Shown: positions 1 to 5,692 of the stretch, in pieces | Position numbering within the stretch: position 1 is the first letter of the stretch | Layout: each line of letters starts with the position of its first letter | From: Candidatus Desulfofervidaceae bacterium | GTDB taxonomy: Bacteria > Desulfobacterota > Desulfofervidia > Desulfofervidales > Desulfofervidaceae | Assembly (NCBI GenBank): GCA_021160485.1 | Contig: JAGHCL010000138.1 | Coordinates: 1-5,782 of the forward strand | Length of the DNA stretch: 5,782 nt | Reading direction: 5' to 3' | Notes under the pieces: generated by a model | Databases searched by the model: none | The model's input: only the letters and a program-made list of their open reading frames with translations | What the model was told of the DNA's origin: nothing | Made by a program: the position numbers and the translations under genes

Positions 1-2008
1 AATCATGCAGGTAGAGCGAAAACGAGAAACGCTCTTGGAAGACCAGAAACAAATCTATCAAGACAAACTTTCTGCATGGCAAGAACTCAACACCAAACTT
101 TTAAACTTGAAAACTCAGGCAGAAGGCCTTTCTGATACCGATGCATTTAATGTATTTAATACCAGTCTTACAGCCAGCTCAGGCAATGCCGAGGATATTT
201 TAACCGCAACTGCCGGGAGTAATGCCGTTGCAGGCAGTTATGAAATTAAGGTTTTATCTTTAGCTCAATCTCAAAGTCTGCAGTCTCAGAGTTTCTCAGA
301 TACTACCTCTGCTCTGGAATTAAGTGGCGAAATTCTGATTAACGGTCAAGTAATCCAAATAAGCAGCACTGATTCTTTAAGCGCTATTAGTGGAGCCATT
401 AATGCAGCTAATGCTGGAGTAAAGGCATCAATCGTTCAGGTTGCAAGCAATGATTACCGTCTAGTGCTTACCGCAGAAGATACTGGTAGTGCTGGTTTTA
501 CTATCGCTAATGGTGATGCTAATAATCTGGTTCAAGCCTTAGGTTTTGCTAGTTCAACAAAAACCGTGTTGCATCCGGTAAGTAGTGGTGCAGAGAGTAA
601 CCGTTTCAGCGATGCCAGCACTGCAGTAGGAACTTTACTAGGCCTTTCTAGTCCTCCTAGCGGCACGGTGCAGGTGGCTGGAGTAAGTGTGAGCATTGAT
701 TTATCTACTGATACCCTTAATGATATTGCGGATAAGATTAATACTGCCTGGCAAGGGGCTGGAAATACTGGCAATATTGCTTCCGTAGTCCAAGATGGTA
801 GCCAGTATTATCTGGAAATTGATACTACCAATTTTCAGGACGCCAACAATGTTTTAGAAGTTCTTGGCATTTTAAAATCAGAGCAAACTTCAGTAGCCGA
901 AGTTCAAGAAACTGATAAGGCAAATACCAGTGGAGGTAATCCTATTACAGCCTCAACACTTATTACTGCTATTGACACTTCTACCGGTAATCCCAAAGCA
1001 GGCGAAACCATTACCATTCAAGGCACTGACCATAATGGAAATGCTGTAAACACAACATTCACTATCCAATCTACTTCCACGGTTCAGGATTTGCTAGATG
1101 CCATCCAAACAGCCTTTAATGTTACCCCCAGTGTTACTTCTGATGGTAAATTGCAATTCATTGACAATGCATCCGGAGAAAGCCAACTCAGTATCAGTAT
1201 TATTGCAAATAACGAAAGTGGTGGTGGTTTAGATTTTGGTAATGTTAATGTAGTTACCCAAGGTCGGGAAATGGAAATTTCTGCTGGAGCTGATGCTCAA
1301 ATAGAGGTAAACGGCGTGGTAACCACCCGTAGTAGTAATCAAATTACCGATGTTATTCAAGGTGTGACTCTTACTCTCAAACAGGCGGCTTCTGATGTAA
1401 CTGTTAACCTTACAGTTAATCGGGACATAGACCAAATGGTAAGCAATATTCAGGACTTTTTTAATCAGGTAAACGAGGTATTCACCTATATCAACGATCA
1501 ATCCAGCTATAGTGAGGGTGATGAAAGTGCTCCACCGTTAATCGGAGATACTACCCTGTCATTATTGAGAGGCGACTTGAGAGATAAATTAACCGACGGT
1601 ATTACTTGGGACTCTACCACTCATTATTTGTTTGAAATAGGTGTTAATGTCAATAATGATGGCACTTATACAATAGATGAAGATAAGTTGCGGGATGCTT
1701 TGACTAACAATTTTGATACGGTAAAAAACCTGTTTACCCAATCAGATACGGGTGTAGCCGTCCGGATGAATGATTTTCTTGACTTTATTACTGATGAGTA
1801 TTCATCTGGCTATGTTCAAACAAGAATGGATGAAATTCAAACCAATATTGATAATATTGACAAACGTATAGAAGAAATGGAGCGTCGTTTTGAGATGGAA
1901 AGAAAACGGCTTTATGAACAGTTCAATGCCCTTGAAACTTATCTGGCCCAGATGAGGCAAACGCAGCAATGGCTTAACCAGCAACTAGGCAACTTAACTT
2001 CTCAATAA
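1..2008 (+). CDS. fliD: Flagellar filament cap protein FliD (hook-associated protein 2), 5'-truncated by the window edge
   Basis: FliD forms the cap at the growing tip of the flagellum, outside the cell, and guides flagellin folding into the filament. Residues are counted from the first visible ATG at position 5. Residues 1-45 match the FliD N-terminal domain (MQVERKRETLLEDQ, then KLSAWQELNTKL). This motif normally lies about 20 residues inside the protein after a GLxSGLD-type start, and the frame stays open to the window edge, so that ATG is internal and the real start is upstream. Three flagellin-IN-like segments follow at about 107-160, 219-275 and 333-400. The C-terminal FliD domain spans about 430-650, with GVTLTLK at 453-459. 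Residues 603-660 form a charged coiled coil ending in LAQMRQTQQWLNQQL, typical of FliD. The 667 visible residues are longer than enterobacterial FliD, mainly through the third segment. The stop overlaps the fliS ribosome binding site. Identification is secure. Confidence 0.95.
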   Translation, partial: IMQVERKRETLLEDQKQIYQDKLSAWQELNTKLLNLKTQAEGLSDTDAFNVFNTSLTASSGNAEDILTATAGSNAVAGSYEIKVLSLAQSQSLQSQSFSDTTSALELSGEILINGQVIQISSTDSLSAISGAINAANAGVKASIVQVASNDYRLVLTAEDTGSAGFTIANGDANNLVQALGFASSTKTVLHPVSSGAESNRFSDASTAVGTLLGLSSPPSGTVQVAGVSVSIDLSTDTLNDIADKINTAWQGAGNTGNIASVVQDGSQYYLEIDTTNFQDANNVLEVLGILKSEQTSVAEVQETDKANTSGGNPITASTLITAIDTSTGNPKAGETITIQGTDHNGNAVNTTFTIQSTSTVQDLLDAIQTAFNVTPSVTSDGKLQFIDNASGESQLSISIIANNESGGGLDFGNVNVVTQGREMEISAGADAQIEVNGVVTTRSSNQITDVIQGVTLTLKQAASDVTVNLTVNRDIDQMVSNIQDFFNQVNEVFTYINDQSSYSEGDESAPPLIGDTTLSLLRGDLRDKLTDGITWDSTTHYLFEIGVNVNNDGTYTIDEDKLRDALTNNFDTVKNLFTQSDTGVAVRMNDFLDFITDEYSSGYVQTRMDEIQTNIDNIDKRIEEMERRFEMERKRLYEQFNALETYLAQMRQTQQWLNQQLGNLTSQ

Positions 2009-2014
2009 GGAGGG
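2006..2014 (+). promoter_or_regulatory. fliS ribosome binding site overlapping the fliD stop codon
   Basis: The sequence TAAGGAGGG contains both the fliD stop (TAA) and a near-perfect Shine-Dalgarno core, seven bases before the fliS ATG at 2022. It fixes the fliS start and suggests that ribosomes finishing fliD can reinitiate on fliS. Confidence 0.75.
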
Positions 2015-2021
2015 AACAGAG

Positions 2022-2444
2022 ATGAAAATAGGAGCTAATGTGTATCAGAAATTTGAAGAAGAAACAGAGCCAAAGGTCAATTTAGTAGTAAGGGCTTATG
2101 ACAAAATAGCTGAATTGTTAGAAGAGGCAGCTCAAAATATAGAAAGGAATAATATAGAAAATAAAGGGTATTGTATTTCAAGGGCCATAGAAATTATTAG
2201 TGAGCTTATGGCTGCTCTGGATTTCGAACAGGGCAAACAAATAGCAGTAGGTTTACAAAACATTTATATGTTTTCTTTAAACCAGTTAATGGAGGCAAAT
2301 ACCCAAAATAATGCAAAGATTTTACGGAAGATCGCTAATATATTCAAGGATTTGAATACAGCCTGGCACGAGGTAGCCAAACAGCATTTCCAGAAGACAG
2401 CAAAAACTCAAAATAAAGAGTTGGCCCTAAATGCAGGATTATAA
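2022..2444 (+). CDS. fliS: Flagellar secretion chaperone FliS
   Basis: FliS is a cytoplasmic helical-bundle chaperone that binds the C terminus of flagellin, prevents premature polymerisation and delivers it to the flagellar export gate. The 140-residue length is normal for the family. Visible family features are a short N-terminal segment with Tyr8, AYDKIAELLEEAAQNI at 25-40 in place of the usual LYDGAI helix, and the diagnostic ISELMAALDFEQGKQIA around 59-75, followed by LxNIYxFxLxQLMEAN and a last helix ending in LNTAWHEV. The usual Thr-Ala-Ser-Pro turn before the first long helix is degenerate here (ETEPKVNL), so the N-terminal cap region has diverged. The start is set by the Shine-Dalgarno sequence in the fliD stop. 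The gene overlaps the next one by 14 nt. No flagellin gene lies in the window. Confidence comes from the central motif plus the position after fliD. Confidence 0.93.
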   Translation: MKIGANVYQKFEEETEPKVNLVVRAYDKIAELLEEAAQNIERNNIENKGYCISRAIEIISELMAALDFEQGKQIAVGLQNIYMFSLNQLMEANTQNNAKILRKIANIFKDLNTAWHEVAKQHFQKTAKTQNKELALNAGL

Positions 2445-2850
2445 AAAAGTGGAAGAATTATGGGTGTTAAAGCATAACAAAATCCGCTCTTTGTTGTTAT
2501 GTTGTCAAGAACAAAGAGCCAATTTAAATAAAGGAAACTATGAGAAATTTTTTTTGCTTCAGGAGGAAAAGTTAAAAATTATTAGGGAAGTTAACAAAAT
2601 AGATACAGAAATAAGCTCAAATCCTCTCTCAAAAAAAACCGGACGAATAGAAGAAATAGGACGAAATATAAAGAAGGAGGTAGAATATGTTATTAGATGT
2701 GAAGAAGAAGTGAGAGCTATAGTGGAAAAAAAACAGGCAGAGTTGAAAGAGCGGCTGGCGAGGTTATGTGAAGGGTTAAATCTCCTCCGTCACTATCGTG
2801 GACTCAGAACTAAAGAAAGTGGTAGCCGTTTTCTTAATATTAGAGGGTAG
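2431..2850 (+). CDS. Putative FliT/FlgN-like flagellar export chaperone
   Basis: This 139-residue protein is predicted to be almost entirely alpha-helical, charged and cytoplasmic, with no signal peptide or membrane segment. Residues 36-58 (YEKFFLLQEEKLKIIREVNKI as core) resemble the 'bundle helix with a Glu-Glu-Lys/Arg-x-Leu-x-x-x-Ile' pattern shared by FliT and FlgN chaperones, which bind FliD or the hook-associated proteins before export. The C-terminal part has a coiled-coil-like helix at about 85-120 and a conserved-looking tail, YRGLRTKES then SRFLNIRG. The start overlaps fliS by 14 nt in another frame and has only a weak upstream purine stretch (AAAGAG at 2415-2420), which points to translational coupling with fliS. 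The position directly after fliD-fliS is where fliT usually sits. The family match is short and this group is poorly conserved, so FliT versus FlgN is not settled. The gene carries three 8-base homopolymers (2548-2555, 2631-2638, 2726-2733). Confidence 0.6.
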   Translation: MQDYKKVEELWVLKHNKIRSLLLCCQEQRANLNKGNYEKFFLLQEEKLKIIREVNKIDTEISSNPLSKKTGRIEEIGRNIKKEVEYVIRCEEEVRAIVEKKQAELKERLARLCEGLNLLRHYRGLRTKESGSRFLNIRG

Positions 2851-2859
2851 GAAACGGAG

Positions 2860-3081
2860 ATGATGATCTCTACCAATAATTATTTAGAAAAGGTCTTAAA
2901 AGTTTATGAGTCCCAATTTAAAACATCCAAAAAAGGTCAAAAGGGACAAGTGTCTAGGACCCAGAAACGTGGAGATGAAATTGTTCTGTCTATAGAAGGG
3001 AAAAAAAAGCAAATCTTTGAAGAGATTATGCTTGAAGCTTTGAGTGAGCTATCTAACGATACATTTGAAAATGGCAAATGA
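2860..3081 (+). CDS. Small conserved-type hypothetical protein with a weak FlgM-like pattern
   Basis: This is a 73-residue basic cytoplasmic protein without signal peptide or membrane segment. It has an N-terminal helix (NNYLEKVLKVYESQF, 6-20), a Lys/Gln/Ser-rich flexible linker (21-37), then GDEIVLSIEGKKKQIFEE (38-55) and a short helix. The layout of MxIS-x-KVxxxY at the N terminus plus a later D-x-(V/I)-x-(L/I)-S-x-E motif resembles FlgM, the anti-sigma-28 factor, and also small unnamed proteins in flagellar loci of Desulfobacterota. It is shorter than typical FlgM and I cannot confirm the C-terminal sigma-binding helices, so function is left open. Two adjacent ATGs (2860, 2863) are possible starts; a GGAG at 2856-2859 abuts the first, whereas GAGGGTAGG at 2843-2851 serves either. 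It begins 9 nt after the previous stop and overlaps the HD-GYP gene by 11 nt. An A8 run lies at 3001-3008. Confidence 0.65.
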   Translation: MMISTNNYLEKVLKVYESQFKTSKKGQKGQVSRTQKRGDEIVLSIEGKKKQIFEEIMLEALSELSNDTFENGK

Positions 3082-4081
3082 AACTCAGTATGCAATTAAT
3101 CAAAAAATAAAACATTTCCCCCAGCCAGTGGTTAAAAATAGCGTTTTTTCTTTTCTCTCCCACCTTACACGGTTTCCTATTAATAATGTATCTGATTTAG
3201 AGCGTTTTTTGCAGGAAGTGGTAAATGAAACTTCCCAATTGGTAAAGGCCGAAAAGGTTACCCTTACTTTTCCCAAAAGTATAAGGTATTCTAATGTCAT
3301 CTCCTCTAAGTCTACCAACAGTAAGGAAAACAATCTTTCTATTTCCTTACCCCTTATTACTCAGGAAGACGGTGTTATTCTGGGTTTCCTTACGGTAGAT
3401 AAAGAAAGAGGAAAAATTATTACCCAGAAGGAAATGGCTTTATTAAAGGCTATCTCCCAGCTTGCGGCATTGAAGATACAAAATGCGGTGTTGCAACAAG
3501 TTATTTATCAGGGGATCATAGAAACTCTAAAAGTATTGGTTAATGTCGTTGAGGCCAAAGATGTTTATACCCGGTTCCACTCTCAACGTGTGGCTCAATA
3601 TGCAACTTCTATTGCTGAAGTTATGGGTCTGCCGCAGGCAGATAAAGATGTGCTCAAAATAGCCAGTTTATTGCATGACATTGGAAAGTTAGTTATCCCA
3701 GACAATATTCTTTTAAAACCCGAAAGCTTAACACCAGAAGAATTTGAAGTAATAAAATATCACCCTCTTGTAGGAGACGAAATTTTGGCTCCTTTGAGGT
3801 TTTTCCAAAAAGAGAGAATAATCATTAGACATCACCATGAGAGGTGGGATGGTAGTGGTTATCCTGACGGGCTATTCGGAGAAGCAATTCCTTTCCTTGC
3901 AAGGATAATGGCGGTAGCCGATTGTTTCGACGCCATGACTTCCGACCGTATCTATAGAAAGGCTATGTCTTTTGAAAATGCCTTTAAAAAAATTAAAAGT
4001 TTAGCTAATATAAAATATGATCCAGAGGTAGTTAGAGCCTTTGAGTTTTTTCTAGGTAGACAATATGGAATAAAAATATAG
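3071..4081 (+). CDS. GAF-HD-GYP cyclic-di-GMP phosphodiesterase
   Basis: This is a soluble 336-residue protein predicted to hydrolyse the second messenger c-di-GMP, which would favour motility. A divergent GAF-like sensory domain covers about residues 30-143 (DLERFLQEVVNETSQLV at its start, GFLTVDKE near its end). A connecting helix leads into an HD-GYP domain at about 150-330. The catalytic set is complete: His170 in FHSQRVAQY, His202-Asp203 in LLHDIGKL, His231 in HPLVGDEIL, His255-His256 in HHERWDGSGYP (GYP at 263-265), and Asp283 and Asp287 in VADCFDAMTSDRIYR. No receiver domain or membrane segment is present, so the input is probably a small ligand or partner bound by the GAF domain. I chose the ATG at 3071, overlapping the upstream stop by 11 nt; an in-frame GTG at 3044 would add nine residues. 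Neither has a clear ribosome binding site, which fits coupling to the upstream gene. The activity is inferred from intact motifs. Confidence 0.9.
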   Translation: MANETQYAINQKIKHFPQPVVKNSVFSFLSHLTRFPINNVSDLERFLQEVVNETSQLVKAEKVTLTFPKSIRYSNVISSKSTNSKENNLSISLPLITQEDGVILGFLTVDKERGKIITQKEMALLKAISQLAALKIQNAVLQQVIYQGIIETLKVLVNVVEAKDVYTRFHSQRVAQYATSIAEVMGLPQADKDVLKIASLLHDIGKLVIPDNILLKPESLTPEEFEVIKYHPLVGDEILAPLRFFQKERIIIRHHHERWDGSGYPDGLFGEAIPFLARIMAVADCFDAMTSDRIYRKAMSFENAFKKIKSLANIKYDPEVVRAFEFFLGRQYGIKI

Positions 4082-4090
4082 GGGAAAATA

Positions 4091-4693
4091 ATGGAAATTG
4101 AAGAAAAGAGGAATTATCTCAGAATAGATGACTGCCTAGTCTTTGAATATAAAATATTAACCCCTGAAGAATATGTACAGGAAAAAGAGTTGTTTTTTAA
4201 ACAAAGCAGTGGCGTAGAAAAGGTAAAACTCAAATATCCTTTTTTACCCTTACCTTTTTTCGGCGAGAAAATGAAGGAGGATAAAACAGAGGGCTCTGAT
4301 TTAGAAGAAATCTTTTTAAGTTTACTCATTGGCATTAATGAAAAACTAGACAATCTCCTTCAACTAATAGGACATGAACAATCCTCAAAAGAGACGTTAC
4401 TCTTCAAAAAACCTTGCTGGGCCAATATTAGTGGTGCGGGTATCCGGTTTTACACTGAACAACCTTTACCTCCAGAAAGCTTTTTAAAAATCAGGATTCT
4501 ACTCCCCCTCTTTTCCTCTTTCACTATTACTACCTTAGGACAGGTAGTTCGGGTAGAAAAAAAAGAAAAGATGCCATATGAAGTAGCAGTAAACTTTACT
4601 GATATACATGAAGATGATAGAGAAGCTTTAATTCATTACATATTTGTGCGTCAAAGAAGGTTAATTAGGGCAGAAAAGTGCGAAGCTGAATAG
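4091..4693 (+). CDS. Atypical PilZ-domain protein, probable c-di-GMP receptor
   Basis: This is a 200-residue cytoplasmic protein. The two PilZ signature elements are present but far apart: RNYLR at 7-11 fits RxxxR, and NISGAG at 112-117 fits (D/N)xSxxG. In a classical PilZ domain they are about 20-30 residues apart. Here about 100 residues intervene, including the helix EEIFLSLLIGINEKLDNLLQ (72-91), which looks like the inserted helix of the atypical/tetrameric PilZ group (PF16823-like). The following strands (GIRFYTEQPLPPESFLKI, TLGQVVRVEK, YEVAVNFTDI) and the last helix (DDREALIHYIFVRQRRLIR) fit the PilZ barrel and its C-terminal helix. The start is 9 nt after the HD-GYP stop, with AGGGG at 4080-4084 overlapping that stop. 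Its likely role is reading the c-di-GMP level set by the neighbouring phosphodiesterase and acting on flagellar output. The partner is unknown. An A8 run occurs at 4557-4564. Confidence 0.82.
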   Translation: MEIEEKRNYLRIDDCLVFEYKILTPEEYVQEKELFFKQSSGVEKVKLKYPFLPLPFFGEKMKEDKTEGSDLEEIFLSLLIGINEKLDNLLQLIGHEQSSKETLLFKKPCWANISGAGIRFYTEQPLPPESFLKIRILLPLFSSFTITTLGQVVRVEKKEKMPYEVAVNFTDIHEDDREALIHYIFVRQRRLIRAEKCEAE

Positions 4694-4775
4694 GGCCCTT
4701 TTCGCCCCCTTGCCTCGAGAAAAATCCGCTTAAATAAAGCAAAGGTTAAGGGTAAAATGCCAGAATATTAAAAAG

Positions 4776-4804
4776 TTGTGACCTCTAAAAAGAGAGGATA
4801 TTAG
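4776..4804 (+). promoter_or_regulatory. Weak sigma-70-like promoter candidate for cheX-cheY
   Basis: TTGTGA (4776-4781) and TATTAG (4799-4804) each match four of six consensus bases and are separated by exactly 17 nt. The spacer is almost filled by the inverted repeat CCTCT-N6-AGAGG (4782-4797), which could be an operator or coincidence. The distance to the cheX start is about 110 nt. In AT-rich DNA, matches of this quality are common, so this is a suggestion only. Confidence 0.25.
4782..4797. repeat. Short inverted repeat CCTCT-N6-AGAGG
   Basis: Perfect 5-bp arms flank a six-base A-rich loop. It lies between the two boxes of the promoter candidate. It could be a protein-binding dyad or a small RNA hairpin; no T tract follows, so it is not a terminator on the + strand. 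Confidence 0.4.
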
Positions 4805-4822
4805 TTAGAATTTATTCTGACT
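4803..4822. repeat. Inverted repeat AGTTAGAA-TTTA-TTCTGACT
   Basis: Two 8-base arms pair with one G-T wobble around a four-base loop. Only TT follows the right arm before an A7 run, so terminator activity for the upstream operon would be weak. The AT-rich stem could instead mark a regulator binding site or an untranslated-leader hairpin of cheX. Confidence 0.35.
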
Positions 4823-4831
4823 TTAAAAAAA

Positions 4832-4845
4832 GATTTATTTAAATC
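4832..4845. repeat. Palindrome GATTTA-TT-TAAATC
   Basis: Perfect 6-bp arms around two bases give a 14-nt AT-rich palindrome about 70 nt before the cheX start. It has the symmetry of a dimeric regulator site, but palindromes of this composition arise readily by chance in AT-rich spacers. Confidence 0.3.
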
Positions 4846-4901
4846 AAAAAAACGCTTCTATCTGCGAACATATTTAAAAAATAACCGATGGTAATAACGA
4901 C

Positions 4902-4909
4902 GGAGGAGG
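4902..4909 (+). promoter_or_regulatory. Strong ribosome binding site of cheX
   Basis: GGAGGAGG lies six bases before the ATG at 4916 and is the strongest initiation signal in the window besides that of fliS. It supports the full-length start, and so the reality of the unusual N-terminal extension of this CheX protein. Confidence 0.7.
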
Positions 4910-4915
4910 AAGAGA

Positions 4916-5680
4916 ATGAAAAAGATATCTCTGATTGGTTTTCCAACAGACTTGCAATCCGAATGGGAAACACAACTAGAAAAAAAGGGAGTCATTCCCT
5001 TAGCTGGAGAAAATTTATTTAAAGCATTAGAGCAAAATCCAGAGTGGGTGCTTCTTTATGTTCCCCCTCAGGCTGAATTAAATCAAGCTGTAGTCTTAGG
5101 GTTCAATCAGGACAGTAAGCAGTTTGTGAGTCCTTTGGATATAAACCAGGTAATCGCCAGGATAACACCCCAACCTATCTTTGAAGAAAAACTAGACTGG
5201 GATTTAATCAATGCCTTTATAGATGCAACCAAAGAAGTACTAACCATGATGGTCGGTATTGAAGTTGAAAAGAAAGAATTGCTTCTAAAAAATAAAAAAG
5301 ATAAAATTTGGGGAGATGTTTCTAGTGTAATTGGTTTTACAGGCGTGACAAAGCTGAACGGAGATATAAATGGCTCGGTAGCATTAACGTTACCTATGGA
5401 CTTGGCTAAAAAACTAATAGCTGCTATGTTAGTTATGGACGAAAGTGAATTGCAAGAGGACGATATATATGATGGAGTAGGAGAATTAATAAACATGATC
5501 TCAGGTGATGCCAAGAGCAAATATGGTAATACTTTCAAAATCTCTCTTCCTACCGTGATTACTGGCTATCAACATACAGTGGGAGGAACAAGGGAAATTA
5601 AAGGAGTGGTGGTAAAATTTCAAGCCCCTGAAGATAGCGTGTTTTATCTCCAGATTTCTTTAGAAGAAACAAAAAAATAG
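4916..5680 (+). CDS. cheX: CheX-type CheY-P phosphatase with an N-terminal degenerate receiver-like domain
   Basis: CheX dephosphorylates the chemotaxis response regulator CheY-P in the cytoplasm and so resets flagellar switching. The CheX domain covers about residues 95-250: INAFIDATKEVLTMMVGIEV (98-117), GDVSSVIGFTG (133-143), a strand NGSVALTLP, then GELINMISGDAKS with the catalytic E-x-x-N pattern as Glu190 and Asn193, then ISLPTVITG. The 254-residue length exceeds the usual ~150-160 because of an extra ~90 residues in front. That part follows a receiver-like strand/helix order but lacks phosphorylation residues: strand 1 ISLIGFP has no acidic pair, WVLLYVPP has Tyr48 where the phosphoacceptor Asp would be, and SPL at 72-74 replaces the Lys-Pro. 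It may be a protein-interaction module. The start is fixed by GGAGGAGG at 4902-4909. A cheY-like gene follows after 12 nt, the expected substrate partner. Confidence 0.88.
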   Translation: MKKISLIGFPTDLQSEWETQLEKKGVIPLAGENLFKALEQNPEWVLLYVPPQAELNQAVVLGFNQDSKQFVSPLDINQVIARITPQPIFEEKLDWDLINAFIDATKEVLTMMVGIEVEKKELLLKNKKDKIWGDVSSVIGFTGVTKLNGDINGSVALTLPMDLAKKLIAAMLVMDESELQEDDIYDGVGELINMISGDAKSKYGNTFKISLPTVITGYQHTVGGTREIKGVVVKFQAPEDSVFYLQISLEETKK

Positions 5681-5692
5681 AGGAGGCTGGTA

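Larger units (their letters stand above)
4694..4915. other. 222-nt AT-rich intergenic region between the PilZ and CheX genes
   Basis: No credible coding sequence is present on either strand. The region is the only sizeable gap in the window, so it probably separates two transcription units. It holds a short GGGC/GCCC element at its left end (4693-4707), three small inverted repeats (4782-4797, 4803-4822, 4832-4845), a weak sigma-70-like promoter candidate (4776-4804), several A tracts and a strong ribosome binding site at its right end. I see no sigma-54 (GG-N10-GC) site and no sigma-28 site with acceptable spacing. No hairpin is followed by a good T tract on the + strand. Confidence 0.7.

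Noticed and set aside
107..1210. Internal repeats in fliD as a sign of recombination or a mobile insertion
   Set aside because: The repeated segments are diverged flagellin-IN-like units common in long FliD proteins, with no matching nucleotide repeats or boundaries.
532..1501. Minus-strand open frames of 80 and 90 residues inside fliD
   Set aside because: They run antisense to conserved FliD sequence, have no recognisable domain and no convincing ribosome binding site.
2421..2434. TTGGCCCTAAATGC as a sigma-54 promoter before the FliT-like gene
   Set aside because: The GG and GC elements are separated by 8 bases, not the required 10, and the site lies within the fliS coding end where coupling already explains expression.
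3044..3070. GTG at 3044 as the start of the HD-GYP gene
   Set aside because: It would lengthen the overlap with the upstream gene to 38 nt, has no Shine-Dalgarno sequence and adds nine residues outside the domains; the ATG at 3071 is preferred, though not proven.
4693..4707. GGGC-CCTTTTC-GCCC as a rho-independent terminator after the PilZ gene
   Set aside because: The stem is only four pairs and is followed by CC and TTGCC rather than a T tract.
4881..4895. ACCGATGG as the -10 element of a flagellar sigma-28 promoter for cheX
   Set aside because: The core CCGAT is present, but no TAAA-type -35 element occurs at the right distance; the nearby TTTAAAA is only a few bases upstream.
5107..5538. 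143-residue open frame on the minus strand inside cheX
   Set aside because: It lies wholly antisense to a well-supported CheX domain, has low-complexity Ser/Ile-rich sequence with no recognisable motif, and is explained as a shadow of the real gene's codon pattern.
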